DNA of 64,000 bases from Candidatus Peregrinibacteria bacterium (GCA_020851415.1 JADZCU010000044.1:33671-97670); one strand, 5' to 3'; positions 8,899 through 17,451 are shown, counted from the stretch's first letter. Program-made: numbers and translations. The notes: a model not told the origin generated them from the sequence alone.

Positions 8899-11298
8899 CT
8901 ATAATTTAGTACGAAGACCGTTCAGCCAGGTATCAGATGCTTTTTCGAGCGGAACATTGATCAGGGATTTTTTGCCGGTATTGAAAATGAGTTTTTGTTC
9001 CCTGGTAGTCTTACCGATCTCGAAAGGCGTGAGTTGATTTTTTTTGCATAGTGCGAGGAATTTTTTTTCATTTGCTGCAGGTACTTCCACAACAAATCCG
9101 CCAGTTTCGCTGAAAAGTTTTACCAGTTCTGCAAATCCTTCGCGATCATATGTTGCTGAATTTTTTCCTTTTCCATCTTTGAGGGGAACGGCATCGAGAT
9201 CAACTTCTACACCCAACTTTCCTTCTCCCCAGCCACCAAATGCCATCTCGGAAACGGCTACAGCAAGTCCTCCTTCGCTTATGTCATGTGAGCTTACTAT
9301 GAGTCCCGCAGACACTGCATCAACCATGGTATAGATCTCTTTTTGGGCTTCTTCAAAATTTACTTTTGGTACGTTTGCACCAAGCTCGCCCTGAATACGA
9401 TAATACTCAGATCCACCAAGTTCATTTTTGCGTTCACCGAGAAGATATAATTTACTGCCGGATTTTTTGAGCTGTGTTGTGATTGCCTTTGTATAATCAT
9501 CAATTTTTCCAATGCAGCAAATGATTGCCGAAGGCGGAATGTGACCGTTTTTACTTTCGTTATAAAGGCTTACGTTCCCCGAAATAACTGGTGTCGGAGA
9601 CAAAGGATAGTTTTTTAACTTAATACCTTCGCAGGCCGCTGCAATTCCTTCAATGCCAGCTTTCAGTTCCCACATTTGTTCTTCTTTTTCCGGATTTCCG
9701 TAATTGAGACAATCAGTGAGAGCTTGTGGATATGCTCCTACAGCTGCCACATTGCGCATGGACTCTACGACTGCGTTTGCGGCTCCATGATGAGGACTGA
9801 TCAGGGCATATCTTGGGTTGCCGTCCGTGGAAAATGCCATGCCGACTTTCTTGATTTTTTCCGATACTTTTTCATCCATTAACGGCGCAACGATGCTGGC
9901 ATCCGCAACACCCGCCTCGAGCACTACATAGCCCTGAACCTGTTTGTCGTATTTTTCATAGAAAGGTTTTCTGCTTGCTATGTTTTCTGAGGACAAAAGC
10001 TGAAGCAGGACTTTATTAAAATCTTTTGGTACCGGAAGATTTGGTTCTGTAAATTTTTTCTTGGATTCCTTGAGCGGCCGGTCATACAAGAGACCTTCCG
10101 TAATAAATTCCGAAGTTGCATTTACATACTCTTCACCGCGATAGTTGAGGATGAAATTTCCTTCGGTGACTTTTCCGATCAACCTAGCGCCAGCTCCCTC
10201 TGCTACCAAAGGGAGATCCCATTTGAGGTTGTAGTGGTCAAGAATTTTTTGCGTAAGACTCGGATGGCACATCCAGGTAAAACGTTCCTGTGTTTCCGCA
10301 CAGGCAATTACCGAAGGCGGTAAATCTTCCAGGGCGACGTTTACTTTCCCCAAGTCGATTTGAGCGCCAAGGCCAGCTTTGGCCACCTGCTCGACTGTTG
10401 AACAGGTAATTCCTCCCGCACCCATGTCTTTAAAACTTACTTTTTCCAGCTGCCCAGTTTTTTCCAATGTTTCAAAAAGATCATATGTAGAAACCAGAAT
10501 GTGGCGTTTTAAAAATGGATTTGGTTCCTGAACCGCGCCTTTATTTTTTTCCTTTTCATTTTCATCAAGGCTGACGGACGCGAAGGCGGCGCCTCCCATA
10601 CCACTGAAATCTGTTGGTTTCCCTACGATAATAATATCCCACTCTTCTTTTGCTGCATGTTTTGGAACAAAAGAGTGAATCACCTGTGACTCTTTTACCA
10701 CTCCCAGAGCCACCACGTTCACTAAACAGTTATCGTTAAAGTTTGGGTCAAAATAAGCGTCACCACCGAGATTTGGAATACCAAGCGGATTTCCGTAGCC
10801 ACCTACCCCGCTTACTACTCCTTCCGTGATTTGGCGTTGTTCATTTTTATCGATTTCTCCAAAACGGAGCGGATCCATGACACCGATAACTTTTGCTCCC
10901 ATGCAGGCAACGTCACGTACGCAACCTCCAACACCAGTGGCTGCACCTTCAAACGGTACTATCTGTGAGGGATGGTTGTGACTTTCATGGCTTACCACTA
11001 AACCGTATCGGTCATTGCCCACTTTGGTAATTTCCACGATACCGGAATCTTCACCCGGGCCAAGAATAACGTTCGGTCCTTTGGTTGGCATGAGTTTCAG
11101 GTATTTGCGGCTGCTTTTGTATGAGCAATGCTCCGACCCCTGGATACCCATAAGAATCGCTTCTGTAAGCGTTGGTGGCCGGCCGAGTTCTTTTTCCACT
11201 TTTCTGGCCTCATCTACGGTGAGACCAATTTTATTTTCTTTGAGCAATTTTTTCAGTTCGGTATCTTGCAGTGTCTTAAACGAGGGCAATTCCTTCAT
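8899..11298 (-). CDS. purL: Phosphoribosylformylglycinamidine synthase subunit PurL
   Basis: 799 aa, typical of the small, multi-subunit PurL (family usually about 720-760 aa, so slightly long). It converts FGAR to FGAM with ATP and ammonia supplied by glutaminase PurQ, bridged by PurS; neither partner is in the window. Diagnostic sequences are GSEHCSYKSSR near residue 55, SHESHNHPS near 103 with the catalytic-region His, GGCVRDVACMGA, the glycine-rich GMGGAAFAS segment, and DISEGGLAVAVSEMAFGG near the C-terminus. It stands alone between two terminator-like structures. The minus-strand upstream stretch has TTGAAT-N17-CACAAT, a weak promoter candidate; no Shine-Dalgarno sequence precedes the ATG. 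Confidence 0.97.
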   Translation of the reverse strand: MKELPSFKTLQDTELKKLLKENKIGLTVDEARKVEKELGRPPTLTEAILMGIQGSEHCSYKSSRKYLKLMPTKGPNVILGPGEDSGIVEITKVGNDRYGLVVSHESHNHPSQIVPFEGAATGVGGCVRDVACMGAKVIGVMDPLRFGEIDKNEQRQITEGVVSGVGGYGNPLGIPNLGGDAYFDPNFNDNCLVNVVALGVVKESQVIHSFVPKHAAKEEWDIIIVGKPTDFSGMGGAAFASVSLDENEKEKNKGAVQEPNPFLKRHILVSTYDLFETLEKTGQLEKVSFKDMGAGGITCSTVEQVAKAGLGAQIDLGKVNVALEDLPPSVIACAETQERFTWMCHPSLTQKILDHYNLKWDLPLVAEGAGARLIGKVTEGNFILNYRGEEYVNATSEFITEGLLYDRPLKESKKKFTEPNLPVPKDFNKVLLQLLSSENIASRKPFYEKYDKQVQGYVVLEAGVADASIVAPLMDEKVSEKIKKVGMAFSTDGNPRYALISPHHGAANAVVESMRNVAAVGAYPQALTDCLNYGNPEKEEQMWELKAGIEGIAAACEGIKLKNYPLSPTPVISGNVSLYNESKNGHIPPSAIICCIGKIDDYTKAITTQLKKSGSKLYLLGERKNELGGSEYYRIQGELGANVPKVNFEEAQKEIYTMVDAVSAGLIVSSHDISEGGLAVAVSEMAFGGWGEGKLGVEVDLDAVPLKDGKGKNSATYDREGFAELVKLFSETGGFVVEVPAANEKKFLALCKKNQLTPFEIGKTTREQKLIFNTGKKSLINVPLEKASDTWLNGLRTKL

Positions 11299-11371
11299 TG
11301 AAAAGTGGGTTCTTGTAAGTAACTAAATGCAGGCTCATTGTGAGGGATGGCCAGGATAAATTCAAATAAAA

Positions 11372-11489
11372 AGAGTTTTGAAAATCAGTTTTATCTTCGT
11401 TAACTGCAAAAAGTCCTTCCTCACTGTATCTCGATACAGCTCAGTCGGACTTTTTTTGTTGCCTCGTTAAAACAGATTTTGAAAACTCT
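11372..11489 (+). ncRNA. Structured RNA/inverted-repeat element, copy 1
   Basis: This 118-nt element can fold on itself. The outer stem AGAGTTTTGAAAATC pairs with GATTTTGAAAACTCT except for one G-G mismatch, continued by GTTTTA/TAAAAC. Internal-loop strands carry CTTCGT and CCTCGT. The inner stem AAAAAGTCC pairs with GGACTTTTT, and an apical hairpin CTGTAT-CTCG-ATACAG closes it. A second copy at 29006-29131 keeps loop and apex sequences while both stems change in a base-pair-preserving way. Here it fills most of the purL-rpsR gap, downstream of rpsR on the minus strand, where the inner A/T-flanked hairpin could also act as a terminator. Whether it is an independent RNA, a terminator or a small mobile palindromic repeat is undecided; plus strand is assigned by matching copy 2. 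Confidence 0.55.
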
Positions 11490-11522
11490 TTACAAGAAAT
11501 AGTGACTTAGTTTTCAAAATTC

Positions 11523-11747
11523 TTATCTCTGTCCGCGAACGAAAGAGAGAAGACCCATAAAGCGAGCGCGCTTAATGGCAACAGCCAAAGCTTTCTGATA
11601 CTTGAGGTTTACACCTGTATAGTAACGTGGAACGATCTTTGAGTATTGTGATGTGTATTTGCGAAGGAGGTTGATATCCTTGAAATCAATGTATTTAACG
11701 CCGTTGGCGGTAAAAGGACATTGCTTGTTGTACTTGTTTTTTGCCAT
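11523..11747 (-). CDS. rpsR: Ribosomal protein bS18
   Basis: 74 aa, full length for bS18, the small-subunit protein that pairs with bS6 on the platform of the 30S subunit. Recognisable features are the N-terminal CPF region, the IDFKDINLLRKYTSQYSKIVPRYYTG core, and the basic C-terminus RARFMGLLSFV. It is the third gene of the standard rpsF-ssb-rpsR operon, 40 bp after ssb. The structured element at 11372-11489 follows on its 3' side. Confidence 0.98.
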   Translation of the reverse strand: MAKNKYNKQCPFTANGVKYIDFKDINLLRKYTSQYSKIVPRYYTGVNLKYQKALAVAIKRARFMGLLSFVRGQR

Positions 11748-11787
11748 ATATAGGTGAAATAATTAATAATTGTATATAAGGATGGGA

Positions 11788-12210
11788 CTACATTGAGTCG
11801 TCCATCATTTCGTCGATGTTATCCATTGGAGCGTCTTCCATTGCGGGGCCGTCTACCACCTCATCCATGTCATTATCGGAGCGCTTTTCCAGCATAATCA
11901 TATCATTGGCGACGATTTCCGTGCGGAATTTTTTAATGCCTTCCGGGGTGTCCCAACTGCGGGTTTTCAAATACCCTTCAACATAGATAAGTTTTCCTTT
12001 TTTGAGAAATTTACCGCAAACTTCTGCCAGGTGACCCCAGGCTACCACTTCATGAAATTCGCTGGAGCTGTGCTTTTGACCATCTCGAGTAACCCAGGCG
12101 CGATTTGTTGCCATTCCAAATGTAGCTATTGGCTGACCTCCCGTTGTCTGTTTGAGTTCAGGGTCACGTGTGAGATTGCCTACGAGAATTACTTTATTGA
12201 TGCAACGCAT
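11788..12210 (-). CDS. ssb: Single-stranded DNA-binding protein
   Basis: 140 aa with an N-terminal OB fold: NKVILVGNLTRDPELKQT at the start, then WGHLAEVCGKFLKKGKLIYVEG and the RTEIVANDM strand. The C-terminal 35 residues are very acidic with Met/Asp repeats (PMDNIDEMMDD) in place of the usual DDDIPF tip, which recruits replication and repair partners in other bacteria. The stop of rpsF lies 24 bp upstream. It has one of the few good Shine-Dalgarno sequences here (CGGAG six bases before ATG), as expected for an internal operon gene. Confidence 0.97.
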   Translation of the reverse strand: MRCINKVILVGNLTRDPELKQTTGGQPIATFGMATNRAWVTRDGQKHSSSEFHEVVAWGHLAEVCGKFLKKGKLIYVEGYLKTRSWDTPEGIKKFRTEIVANDMIMLEKRSDNDMDEVVDGPAMEDAPMDNIDEMMDDSM

Positions 12211-12234
12211 AGTTCTCCGAGTTAAGGGTAGTTA

Positions 12235-12831
12235 TTAGAAGTTCAAATCTGGATTATCGATGATGCTCTTGAGTTTTGCATCAACCTCTTCCATAGATGT
12301 CTCTTTCTTTTCTTCTTTCTCCTTCTTTGCCGGAGCTTTCTTTTCTACCTTTACCTCTGCTTTTTCTTCCTTTTTTACAGGAGCAGCCACCGGTGCCGGA
12401 CGCATAGGAGCTCTGCCGCCTTTTTTATCTTCTCTTGGTGGTTTAAGAGCTTCTTCTTTTGCAGCTTCTTCCATCATTACCGCCAAGCTCTTTGGTTCAT
12501 AAGCGAACGGAAGAGTGATGATCATGTGGCGCAGTACATCGTTTTCGAGACGTAATGTGCGATCGAAATCTTTAATGAGTGCAGGTTCACATGTGAAGTC
12601 GAATACCATGTAGTAACCTTTTGTGCGTTTCTTAATAGAATATGACAGGTCGCGCATGCCCCAGTCATCTTGAAAAAAGATTTCACCTTTTGCTTCTTTA
12701 CCTTTTTTGGTGATCATCTTTGTTACGTCATCCAGACGCTTTTTAATTGAATCGAGACCGATTTCCGGGTCCACGATGAGCATAAGCTCATATTTTTTAA
12801 CGTCCTCATTCAGGACAGAGTTATTACTCAT
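12235..12831 (-). CDS. rpsF: Ribosomal protein bS6 with long charged C-terminal tail
   Basis: 198 aa. Residues 1-110 form the bS6 fold (KYELMLIVDPEIG at the start, DWGMRDLSYSIKKRTKGYYMVF in the middle, ENDVLRHMIITL). The remaining 85 residues are a Lys/Glu/Ala/Pro-rich tail, much longer than the short acidic tails of typical bS6 (family usually about 95-135 aa). It is the first gene of the rpsF-ssb-rpsR operon. A TTGTTT-N17-TACATT promoter and a 7-bp inverted repeat lie upstream. In other bacteria bS6-bS18 binds the rpsF leader for autoregulation; I cannot confirm that motif here. Confidence 0.96.
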   Translation of the reverse strand: MSNNSVLNEDVKKYELMLIVDPEIGLDSIKKRLDDVTKMITKKGKEAKGEIFFQDDWGMRDLSYSIKKRTKGYYMVFDFTCEPALIKDFDRTLRLENDVLRHMIITLPFAYEPKSLAVMMEEAAKEEALKPPREDKKGGRAPMRPAPVAAPVKKEEKAEVKVEKKAPAKKEKEEKKETSMEEVDAKLKSIIDNPDLNF

Positions 12832-12863
12832 TCTTTCTATGGGTTAAGGAAATAAAAGCTTAA

Positions 12864-12888
12864 GTTCATGATTGCTATAACCATGAAC
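12864..12888 (-). promoter_or_regulatory. Inverted repeat in the rpsF 5' leader
   Basis: GTTCATG and CATGAAC form perfect 7-bp arms separated by 11 bases, lying between the predicted rpsF transcription start and its ATG. Such a hairpin could be the binding site of a bS6-bS18 autoregulator, but I do not see the canonical bulged-CCG signature next to it. It may also be a simple operator. Confidence 0.35.
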
Positions 12889-12905
12889 AGAAAGAAAGCA
12901 GACGG

Positions 12906-12934
12906 AATGTATCAGAAGATTTATTCAAAAACAA
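12906..12934 (-). promoter_or_regulatory. Promoter of rpsF-ssb-rpsR
   Basis: Read on the minus strand, TTGTTT is followed after 17 bases by TACATT, about 75 bp before the rpsF ATG. Both boxes match the sigma-70 consensus at four of six positions. Confidence 0.5.
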
Positions 12935-13244
12935 GCTTTTTGGGCATTTCTTGGCGTTTTTTTTGATTTTTTACGTTTTGGAGTCGATTTTTGGATATAT
13001 TATTTTCTGTATTTATTTCTCCTGAGTCAATGGCTGTTTGATTTTTAAATTAAATATTTTATAATAATAAATCGTTGTTCGTTTTTCCCTTTATTTAAGC
13101 TGTATTTCATATTTCGATTTTTGGCCTTTACAGTTTATCTTAGAACATATAGCATTGTGCTCGTCAATTTTAAGGTCTTGCCTCAGCTTTTTCGGATAGG
13201 GTATCGTGAAGTGATGGGCGCACAGAAAAGACATGGGACTCCAG

Positions 13245-13273
13245 TTGCAAAATGGACGCAATATGGATACAAT
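13245..13273 (+). promoter_or_regulatory. Promoter candidate for the LysM/M23 gene
   Basis: TTGCAA, a 17-base spacer and TACAAT: four of six and five of six matches to the sigma-70 consensus. It would start a transcript near 13280 and give a leader of about 100 nt. A second candidate, TTGATT-N16-TATAAT, lies at 13038-13065. Confidence 0.45.
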
Positions 13274-13315
13274 GCCCAGCAGTAAAGGAACAGAGGTCAA
13301 ATGCAGAAGTTTTTA

Positions 13316-13352
13316 TATCTCCCACCTCACGGGATACAAAGAGGTCTCAGAT
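13316..13352 (+). promoter_or_regulatory. Mutually exclusive hairpins in the leader of the LysM/M23 gene
   Basis: ACCTC (13324-13328) can pair with GAGGT (13341-13345), enclosed by ATCT/AGAT. Alternatively TATC-CCC (13316-13323) can pair with GGGATA (13331-13336). Both cannot form together because the second places the first's left arm in its loop. This is a possible switch, but no known riboswitch class is recognisable. Confidence 0.25.
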
Positions 13353-13381
13353 ACTAACAAAGCACGACTATAAGTACCGAT

Positions 13382-14617
13382 ATGACACAACTCGCAGTAA
13401 ACATGGATGCTCGTAAGGCAAGGCACGCACGAGTCTTTACAGCTTCCACATCCCTCCGGCTTCCACGCCTTGCTTCTTTGGCAGGCACACTTACAGAGAA
13501 GACTCGCGTTTTAGGTAATGCGCTTTCTCCACACAGTAATCGTCGTAAGGACGGGGCTCCTTCATCTGCAAACGCAGCAAACAGCCTTTTTAAGAAGTAT
13601 ACTACAGCAGTTGCTTTGCTTTTTGTTGTTGCGTCAGTTTCTCCTGTTGACGCACTTTATGGTGACGCTTTTGCCACTATTGTTGACCCGGGTGTTGATA
13701 TGAGTGAATTGGACTCAGCACTTATGACTGATCAGGAAGGATATATTGCCAAGATTAACCCACAAACCGATAGTGGTGATCGCAGCACTATGAATGATCA
13801 CCTCGTTCACGTTGTATCTTCTGGTGAAACTGTCTCTACTATTGCAGCCAGCTATAACCTTAAATCTTCAACTGTTCTTTGGGAGAATGGCCTTACAAAT
13901 GCCAACAGCATTCGTGTCGGTCAACAACTCCTGATACCTCCTGTTGACGGCCTGACTCATAAAGTGGGTAAAGGAGAGAATGTTGAAAAGATTGCGAAAT
14001 CTTATAGTGTTGATGCTGAAGCAATAAAGAAGCAAAACCGTTTGGTTGCTTCAAATTTAACTGTTGGACAGGAAGTGTTTATTCCGGGTGCAAAACCATT
14101 GGAAACAGATGTTCCAACCGTTCGTACTACTCCTACCCGTATTTCCAGCTCTTCACGTTCTAACTCTACCGCTGGCACCAAGACTGGTGGAGCTGTTTTG
14201 GCCAGTTCAGATGACAAGCCGGCTGGTGATAAACCTTTTATCTTCCCTACTCGTGGTTCTATTACTCAGGGATTCCACAAGGGACATTATGCTTATGATA
14301 TCGCCAATACTTCTAAACCTCCGATCTGGGCTGCGGGCGCTGGTACAGTTACCAAAGCAACAACCGGTTGTGGAAATGTTTCTTATGGATGTGGCGGCGG
14401 TTACGGCAACCATGTGATTATTGACCACGGTAACGGATTGAAGACTCTTTACGGACATATGGAATATCTGGAAGTTGGAGTTGGAGATGTTGTTACTCAA
14501 GGACAGGTTGTTGGAAAAATGGGTCGTACAGGTAATGTGCGTGGCCGTACCGGTATCCATCTTCACTTTGAGGTTATCAAAAATGGCGTGAAGCAGACAC
14601 CTGCTAACTACTACTAG
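13382..14617 (+). CDS. LysM-domain M23 family metallopeptidase
   Basis: 411 aa. An N-terminal basic region of about 75 aa precedes a hydrophobic segment (TAVALLFVVASVSPVDAL), either a late signal peptide or a membrane anchor. Two LysM peptidoglycan-binding repeats follow (HVVSSGETVSTIAASYNL and HKVGKGENVEKIAKSYSV), then a Ser/Thr-rich linker. A C-terminal LytM/M23 zinc endopeptidase domain starts near 285. Metal and catalytic motifs are present: the HYAYD form of HxxxD, and HLHFEV. The usual role is cleaving peptide cross-links of peptidoglycan outside the membrane during growth or division. It follows a long leader and is 58 bp ahead of yidD. Confidence 0.93.
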   Translation: MTQLAVNMDARKARHARVFTASTSLRLPRLASLAGTLTEKTRVLGNALSPHSNRRKDGAPSSANAANSLFKKYTTAVALLFVVASVSPVDALYGDAFATIVDPGVDMSELDSALMTDQEGYIAKINPQTDSGDRSTMNDHLVHVVSSGETVSTIAASYNLKSSTVLWENGLTNANSIRVGQQLLIPPVDGLTHKVGKGENVEKIAKSYSVDAEAIKKQNRLVASNLTVGQEVFIPGAKPLETDVPTVRTTPTRISSSSRSNSTAGTKTGGAVLASSDDKPAGDKPFIFPTRGSITQGFHKGHYAYDIANTSKPPIWAAGAGTVTKATTGCGNVSYGCGGGYGNHVIIDHGNGLKTLYGHMEYLEVGVGDVVTQGQVVGKMGRTGNVRGRTGIHLHFEVIKNGVKQTPANYY

Positions 14618-14675
14618 GACCTCTTTACAATCACTTCTCTTCTCTTTACACTTTCCCTGGTTTGGCCTTTTTGCT

Positions 14676-14933
14676 TTGCTTAAAAACCTCCTCTCAATCC
14701 CGCGAAAACCTTTTCTGGCTTTGATTCGTCTGTATCAAAAGACATTCTCGCCCGACCATGGTTTCGTAAAAATACTCTTTCCGGAAGGTTACTGTAAGTT
14801 TTCCCCAACCTGCTCGGAGTATGGGTATCAGGCTATAGAGAAGTATGGGCTTGTTCGGGGTGTGCCCCTGGCCGTGTGGAGAGTTATGCGCTGCAACCCA
14901 TGGAACCCCGGTGGTTCTGATCCAATACGATAA
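14676..14933 (+). CDS. yidD: Membrane protein insertion efficiency factor YidD
   Basis: 85 aa, about the usual length. Family signature: LIRLYQKTFSP, CKFSPTCSEYGYQAIEKYG, and RVMRCNPWNPGGSDP. YidD is a small peripheral inner-membrane protein that helps YidC insert proteins. The start is TTG in this frame, since no ATG precedes the conserved region after the previous stop; there is no Shine-Dalgarno sequence. It normally neighbours rpmH-rnpA-yidC, but here sits between a peptidoglycan hydrolase and purH. Confidence 0.94.
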   Translation: MLKNLLSIPRKPFLALIRLYQKTFSPDHGFVKILFPEGYCKFSPTCSEYGYQAIEKYGLVRGVPLAVWRVMRCNPWNPGGSDPIR

Positions 14934-14951
14934 TTTATTTTAAGACTTCTT

Positions 14952-16487
14952 ATGATTCAGCGCGCACTTATAAGCGTTACGGACAAGACAGGGATAGTGG
15001 ATTTTTCAAAAAAACTTGCGGCAAAGGGTGTGGAGATTCTTTCTACCGGCGGTACGGCCAAGGCTTTAAAGGAAGCCGGCGTTGCCGTGGTGGAGGTTTC
15101 TGACTATACCGGTTTTCCGGAAATGCTGGATGGAAGGGTTAAAACGTTGCATCCAAAAATACATGGAGGGTTACTGGCTGTTCGCGCTAAGGCTGAGCAT
15201 ATGGATACGCTGAAACAGCATAATATCGGTACTATCGACATGGTGGTGGTGAATTTATACCGTTTTGAACAAACGGTTGAGCGTGAGGATGTAACCGAAG
15301 CTGAAGCTATTGAAAATATTGATATCGGCGGGCCAAGCATGATTCGCTCTGCCTCGAAAAACTTCGCTTCTGTAACGGTTGTTACTGATCCGGATGATTA
15401 CGATAAAGTGATAAAGGAGATCGACGCTGGCGGTGATACCACTTTGGAAACCAGAAAGTATTTGGCCTGGAAAGCTTTTAATAAAACTTATAAATACGAT
15501 GAAGCCATTGAGCATTATTTTAGGAAAATTTTGGGTGAAGCTGAACTGATGGATTTGCACTATGAAAAAGTTATGAGCTTGAGATATGGCGAAAACCCAC
15601 ATCAGAAAGCGGCTTTTTTCCGCAATCCTGAAAATCATGATGCGAATATTACCAATGCGAAAGTTCTCCATGGAAAACAACTTTCCTTCAATAACATTGT
15701 GGATTCCGACTCGGCGCTTGAGTTAGTGAAAGAGTTTGAGCGTCCGACCGTGACTATCATTAAACATAATAATCCTTGTGGTGTTGCTTCGGCAGATACG
15801 ATTGAAGAAGCCATGGAAAAAGCATATTTAGTGGACTCCATGTCGGCGTTTGGTGGAGTTATGGCTTTAAACAGGCCGGCAACAAAAATCATGGTTGATT
15901 CTATCAACAAGAAAAAGTGGTTTTTGGAAATTATTATTGCCCCAAAATTTGAAGCGGACGCTTTTGCCGAACTGACAAAAAAACCAAACTTGCGTCTGCT
16001 TGAAACCGGTCCACTGAAGCTTGATGTGAATCGTCGAGATATTAAAAAGGTGGCCGGAGGGATTTTGATTCAGACGGAGGATACTTATGAGGTGACTGAA
16101 AATGATTTAAAGGTTGTTACCCAAAAAGCCCCAACCGCTGAGCAAATCAAGGCGATGCTTTTTGCCGTAAAGGTTTGTAAACGCGTAAAATCGAACGCCA
16201 TTATTTTAGCGAAAGGTGAGGAAGTTATGGGTATTGGTGCTGGACAAATGTCACGTGTAGATGCCGTTCATTTGGCTTGTTATAAAGCCGGCGACAGAGC
16301 CAAAGGTTCTGTTATGGCAAGTGATGCATTCTTCCCATTTGCGGATGGCGTTGAGATGGCAGCCGAAAACGGTATTGAAGCTATTATTGCCCCAAGCGGT
16401 TCGGTGAATGACGAAAAAGTTATCAAACGCGCAGATGAACTGGGCCTGGCCATGGCGTTTATTGGCGTGCGCATGTTCAGGCACTAG
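14952..16487 (+). CDS. purH: Bifunctional AICAR formyltransferase/IMP cyclohydrolase PurH
   Basis: 511 aa, full length. The N-terminal IMP cyclohydrolase domain (RALISVTDKTGIVDF, LSTGGTAKAL, GRVKTLHPKIHGG) closes FAICAR to IMP. The C-terminal AICAR transformylase domain carries KHNNPCG near residue 276 (the catalytic Lys-His) and AFGGVMALNRP, LRYGENPHQ earlier. Both halves look intact, so this enzyme alone should do the last two steps of IMP synthesis with 10-formyl-tetrahydrofolate. That makes the two downstream PurP homologues look redundant. It starts 18 bp after yidD. Confidence 0.97.
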   Translation: MIQRALISVTDKTGIVDFSKKLAAKGVEILSTGGTAKALKEAGVAVVEVSDYTGFPEMLDGRVKTLHPKIHGGLLAVRAKAEHMDTLKQHNIGTIDMVVVNLYRFEQTVEREDVTEAEAIENIDIGGPSMIRSASKNFASVTVVTDPDDYDKVIKEIDAGGDTTLETRKYLAWKAFNKTYKYDEAIEHYFRKILGEAELMDLHYEKVMSLRYGENPHQKAAFFRNPENHDANITNAKVLHGKQLSFNNIVDSDSALELVKEFERPTVTIIKHNNPCGVASADTIEEAMEKAYLVDSMSAFGGVMALNRPATKIMVDSINKKKWFLEIIIAPKFEADAFAELTKKPNLRLLETGPLKLDVNRRDIKKVAGGILIQTEDTYEVTENDLKVVTQKAPTAEQIKAMLFAVKVCKRVKSNAIILAKGEEVMGIGAGQMSRVDAVHLACYKAGDRAKGSVMASDAFFPFADGVEMAAENGIEAIIAPSGSVNDEKVIKRADELGLAMAFIGVRMFRH

Positions 16488-16489
16488 CA

Positions 16490-17356
16490 TTAGGCTGCTT
16501 TCACCATTGCTATTACGTCCGCTTCTTTGAGTGTTGGCTTGTATTGAGCTACTATTTTTTGAATGACACTCATGGCTTTTTCCCGTCCCTTTTTTTTGTA
16601 TAAATCTTCGAAATAAGCGTAGGCGAAATTGTTTTCCATGCGGCCAAATGTAAGAATCAGATAATCCGCGCGGCGGTTGAAGGATGCCATGTCGTGGACT
16701 ACGCGGTTCTGATTGAAGATGAGGTTGAATGTTGCCTCTTTGCCTGATTCTTTTTCTAGTTCGTCTAATTTTTCGTTGGCGATTTTTATATTTTCGGGTG
16801 AACCGTTGAGAATTATTTTTAACTCAATGAGGTTGCGAACGCGATCGGGACCTTTTTCATTGAAGGTATCAATAAGCGCGATAAATACGTCTATATTGCC
16901 ATTGCTCATATCAATGGCGCGTTGCAGGGTACCAAAAAGAATCATTTGATTTTCTATGGGAAGACCTGTGATTTTTCGGGAAGCCTGCAGGAACTTCTTT
17001 TTTGCTTCACTACTGTCAGGGAAGACTTGAATCAGTTTTTCGTAAGCGAGGAGGTGTAACTGATTTTGGAAATCGTCGAGCGCATCGAGTGATACGTATC
17101 TTGGTTGGCGTTTCCCCACCGCTTCGAGCAAATCGTTGATTTCGGCGTTCAGTTTTTCATCCAATTCTTCTTTGGCATTTTTTTGTTTGAGAATTTTTGT
17201 ATCAGTTTCATCACCGAGCAGTGAGCGAACCTGGCGGCTGATATTTCCACGAACGGCCAACGTTTCGGCTAACTCTTCTTCGCTTAGGCCTGTTTCCGCT
17301 TGAGCGCGCTGATATTCCTGATCCAATTGATCAATGTTTTTTTGTTCTTTTGCCAT
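16490..17356 (-). CDS. Hypothetical helical protein
   Basis: 288 aa, highly charged and apparently all-helical, with no signal peptide, membrane segment or recognised motif. Residues 1-30 are Gln/Glu-rich. The C-terminal part is better conserved-looking with aromatic residues (FAYAYFEDLYKKKGREKAMS). It ends three bases from the convergent purH stop and has no operon partner. Cytoplasmic, function unknown. Confidence 0.75.
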   Translation of the reverse strand: MAKEQKNIDQLDQEYQRAQAETGLSEEELAETLAVRGNISRQVRSLLGDETDTKILKQKNAKEELDEKLNAEINDLLEAVGKRQPRYVSLDALDDFQNQLHLLAYEKLIQVFPDSSEAKKKFLQASRKITGLPIENQMILFGTLQRAIDMSNGNIDVFIALIDTFNEKGPDRVRNLIELKIILNGSPENIKIANEKLDELEKESGKEATFNLIFNQNRVVHDMASFNRRADYLILTFGRMENNFAYAYFEDLYKKKGREKAMSVIQKIVAQYKPTLKEADVIAMVKAA

Positions 17357-17451
17357 AATGTTTTGTTTTTATTTTATCTTTGTATTTTAGCATTTTTTCG
17401 CTAAAAGAGCCACTGTGAAATAGTGGATTTAGTTTGGTTTGGCTTTGTAAA

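Larger units (their letters stand above)
12935..13381. other. Intergenic region between divergent rpsF and the LysM/M23 gene
   Basis: About 450 bp without a convincing gene. The 69-aa minus-strand ORF in the track has no family features and a composition unlike the neighbours. Two plus-strand promoter candidates are visible: TTGATT-N16-TATAAT (13038-13065) and TTGCAA-N17-TACAAT (13245-13273). Transcripts from the first would carry a leader of about 310 nt, from the second about 100 nt. Near the gene, 13316-13352 holds two mutually exclusive hairpins. The rest is AT-rich without a clear motif. Confidence 0.5.

Noticed and set aside
13091-13300. 69-aa minus-strand ORF before the LysM/M23 gene
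   Set aside because: No recognisable domain, overlaps the leader and promoter candidates of the opposite gene, and composition is unlike real neighbours.
13316-13381. c-di-AMP (ydaO) riboswitch before the cell-wall hydrolase
   Set aside because: The conserved GGGGAACC-type core and pseudoknot sequences were not found.
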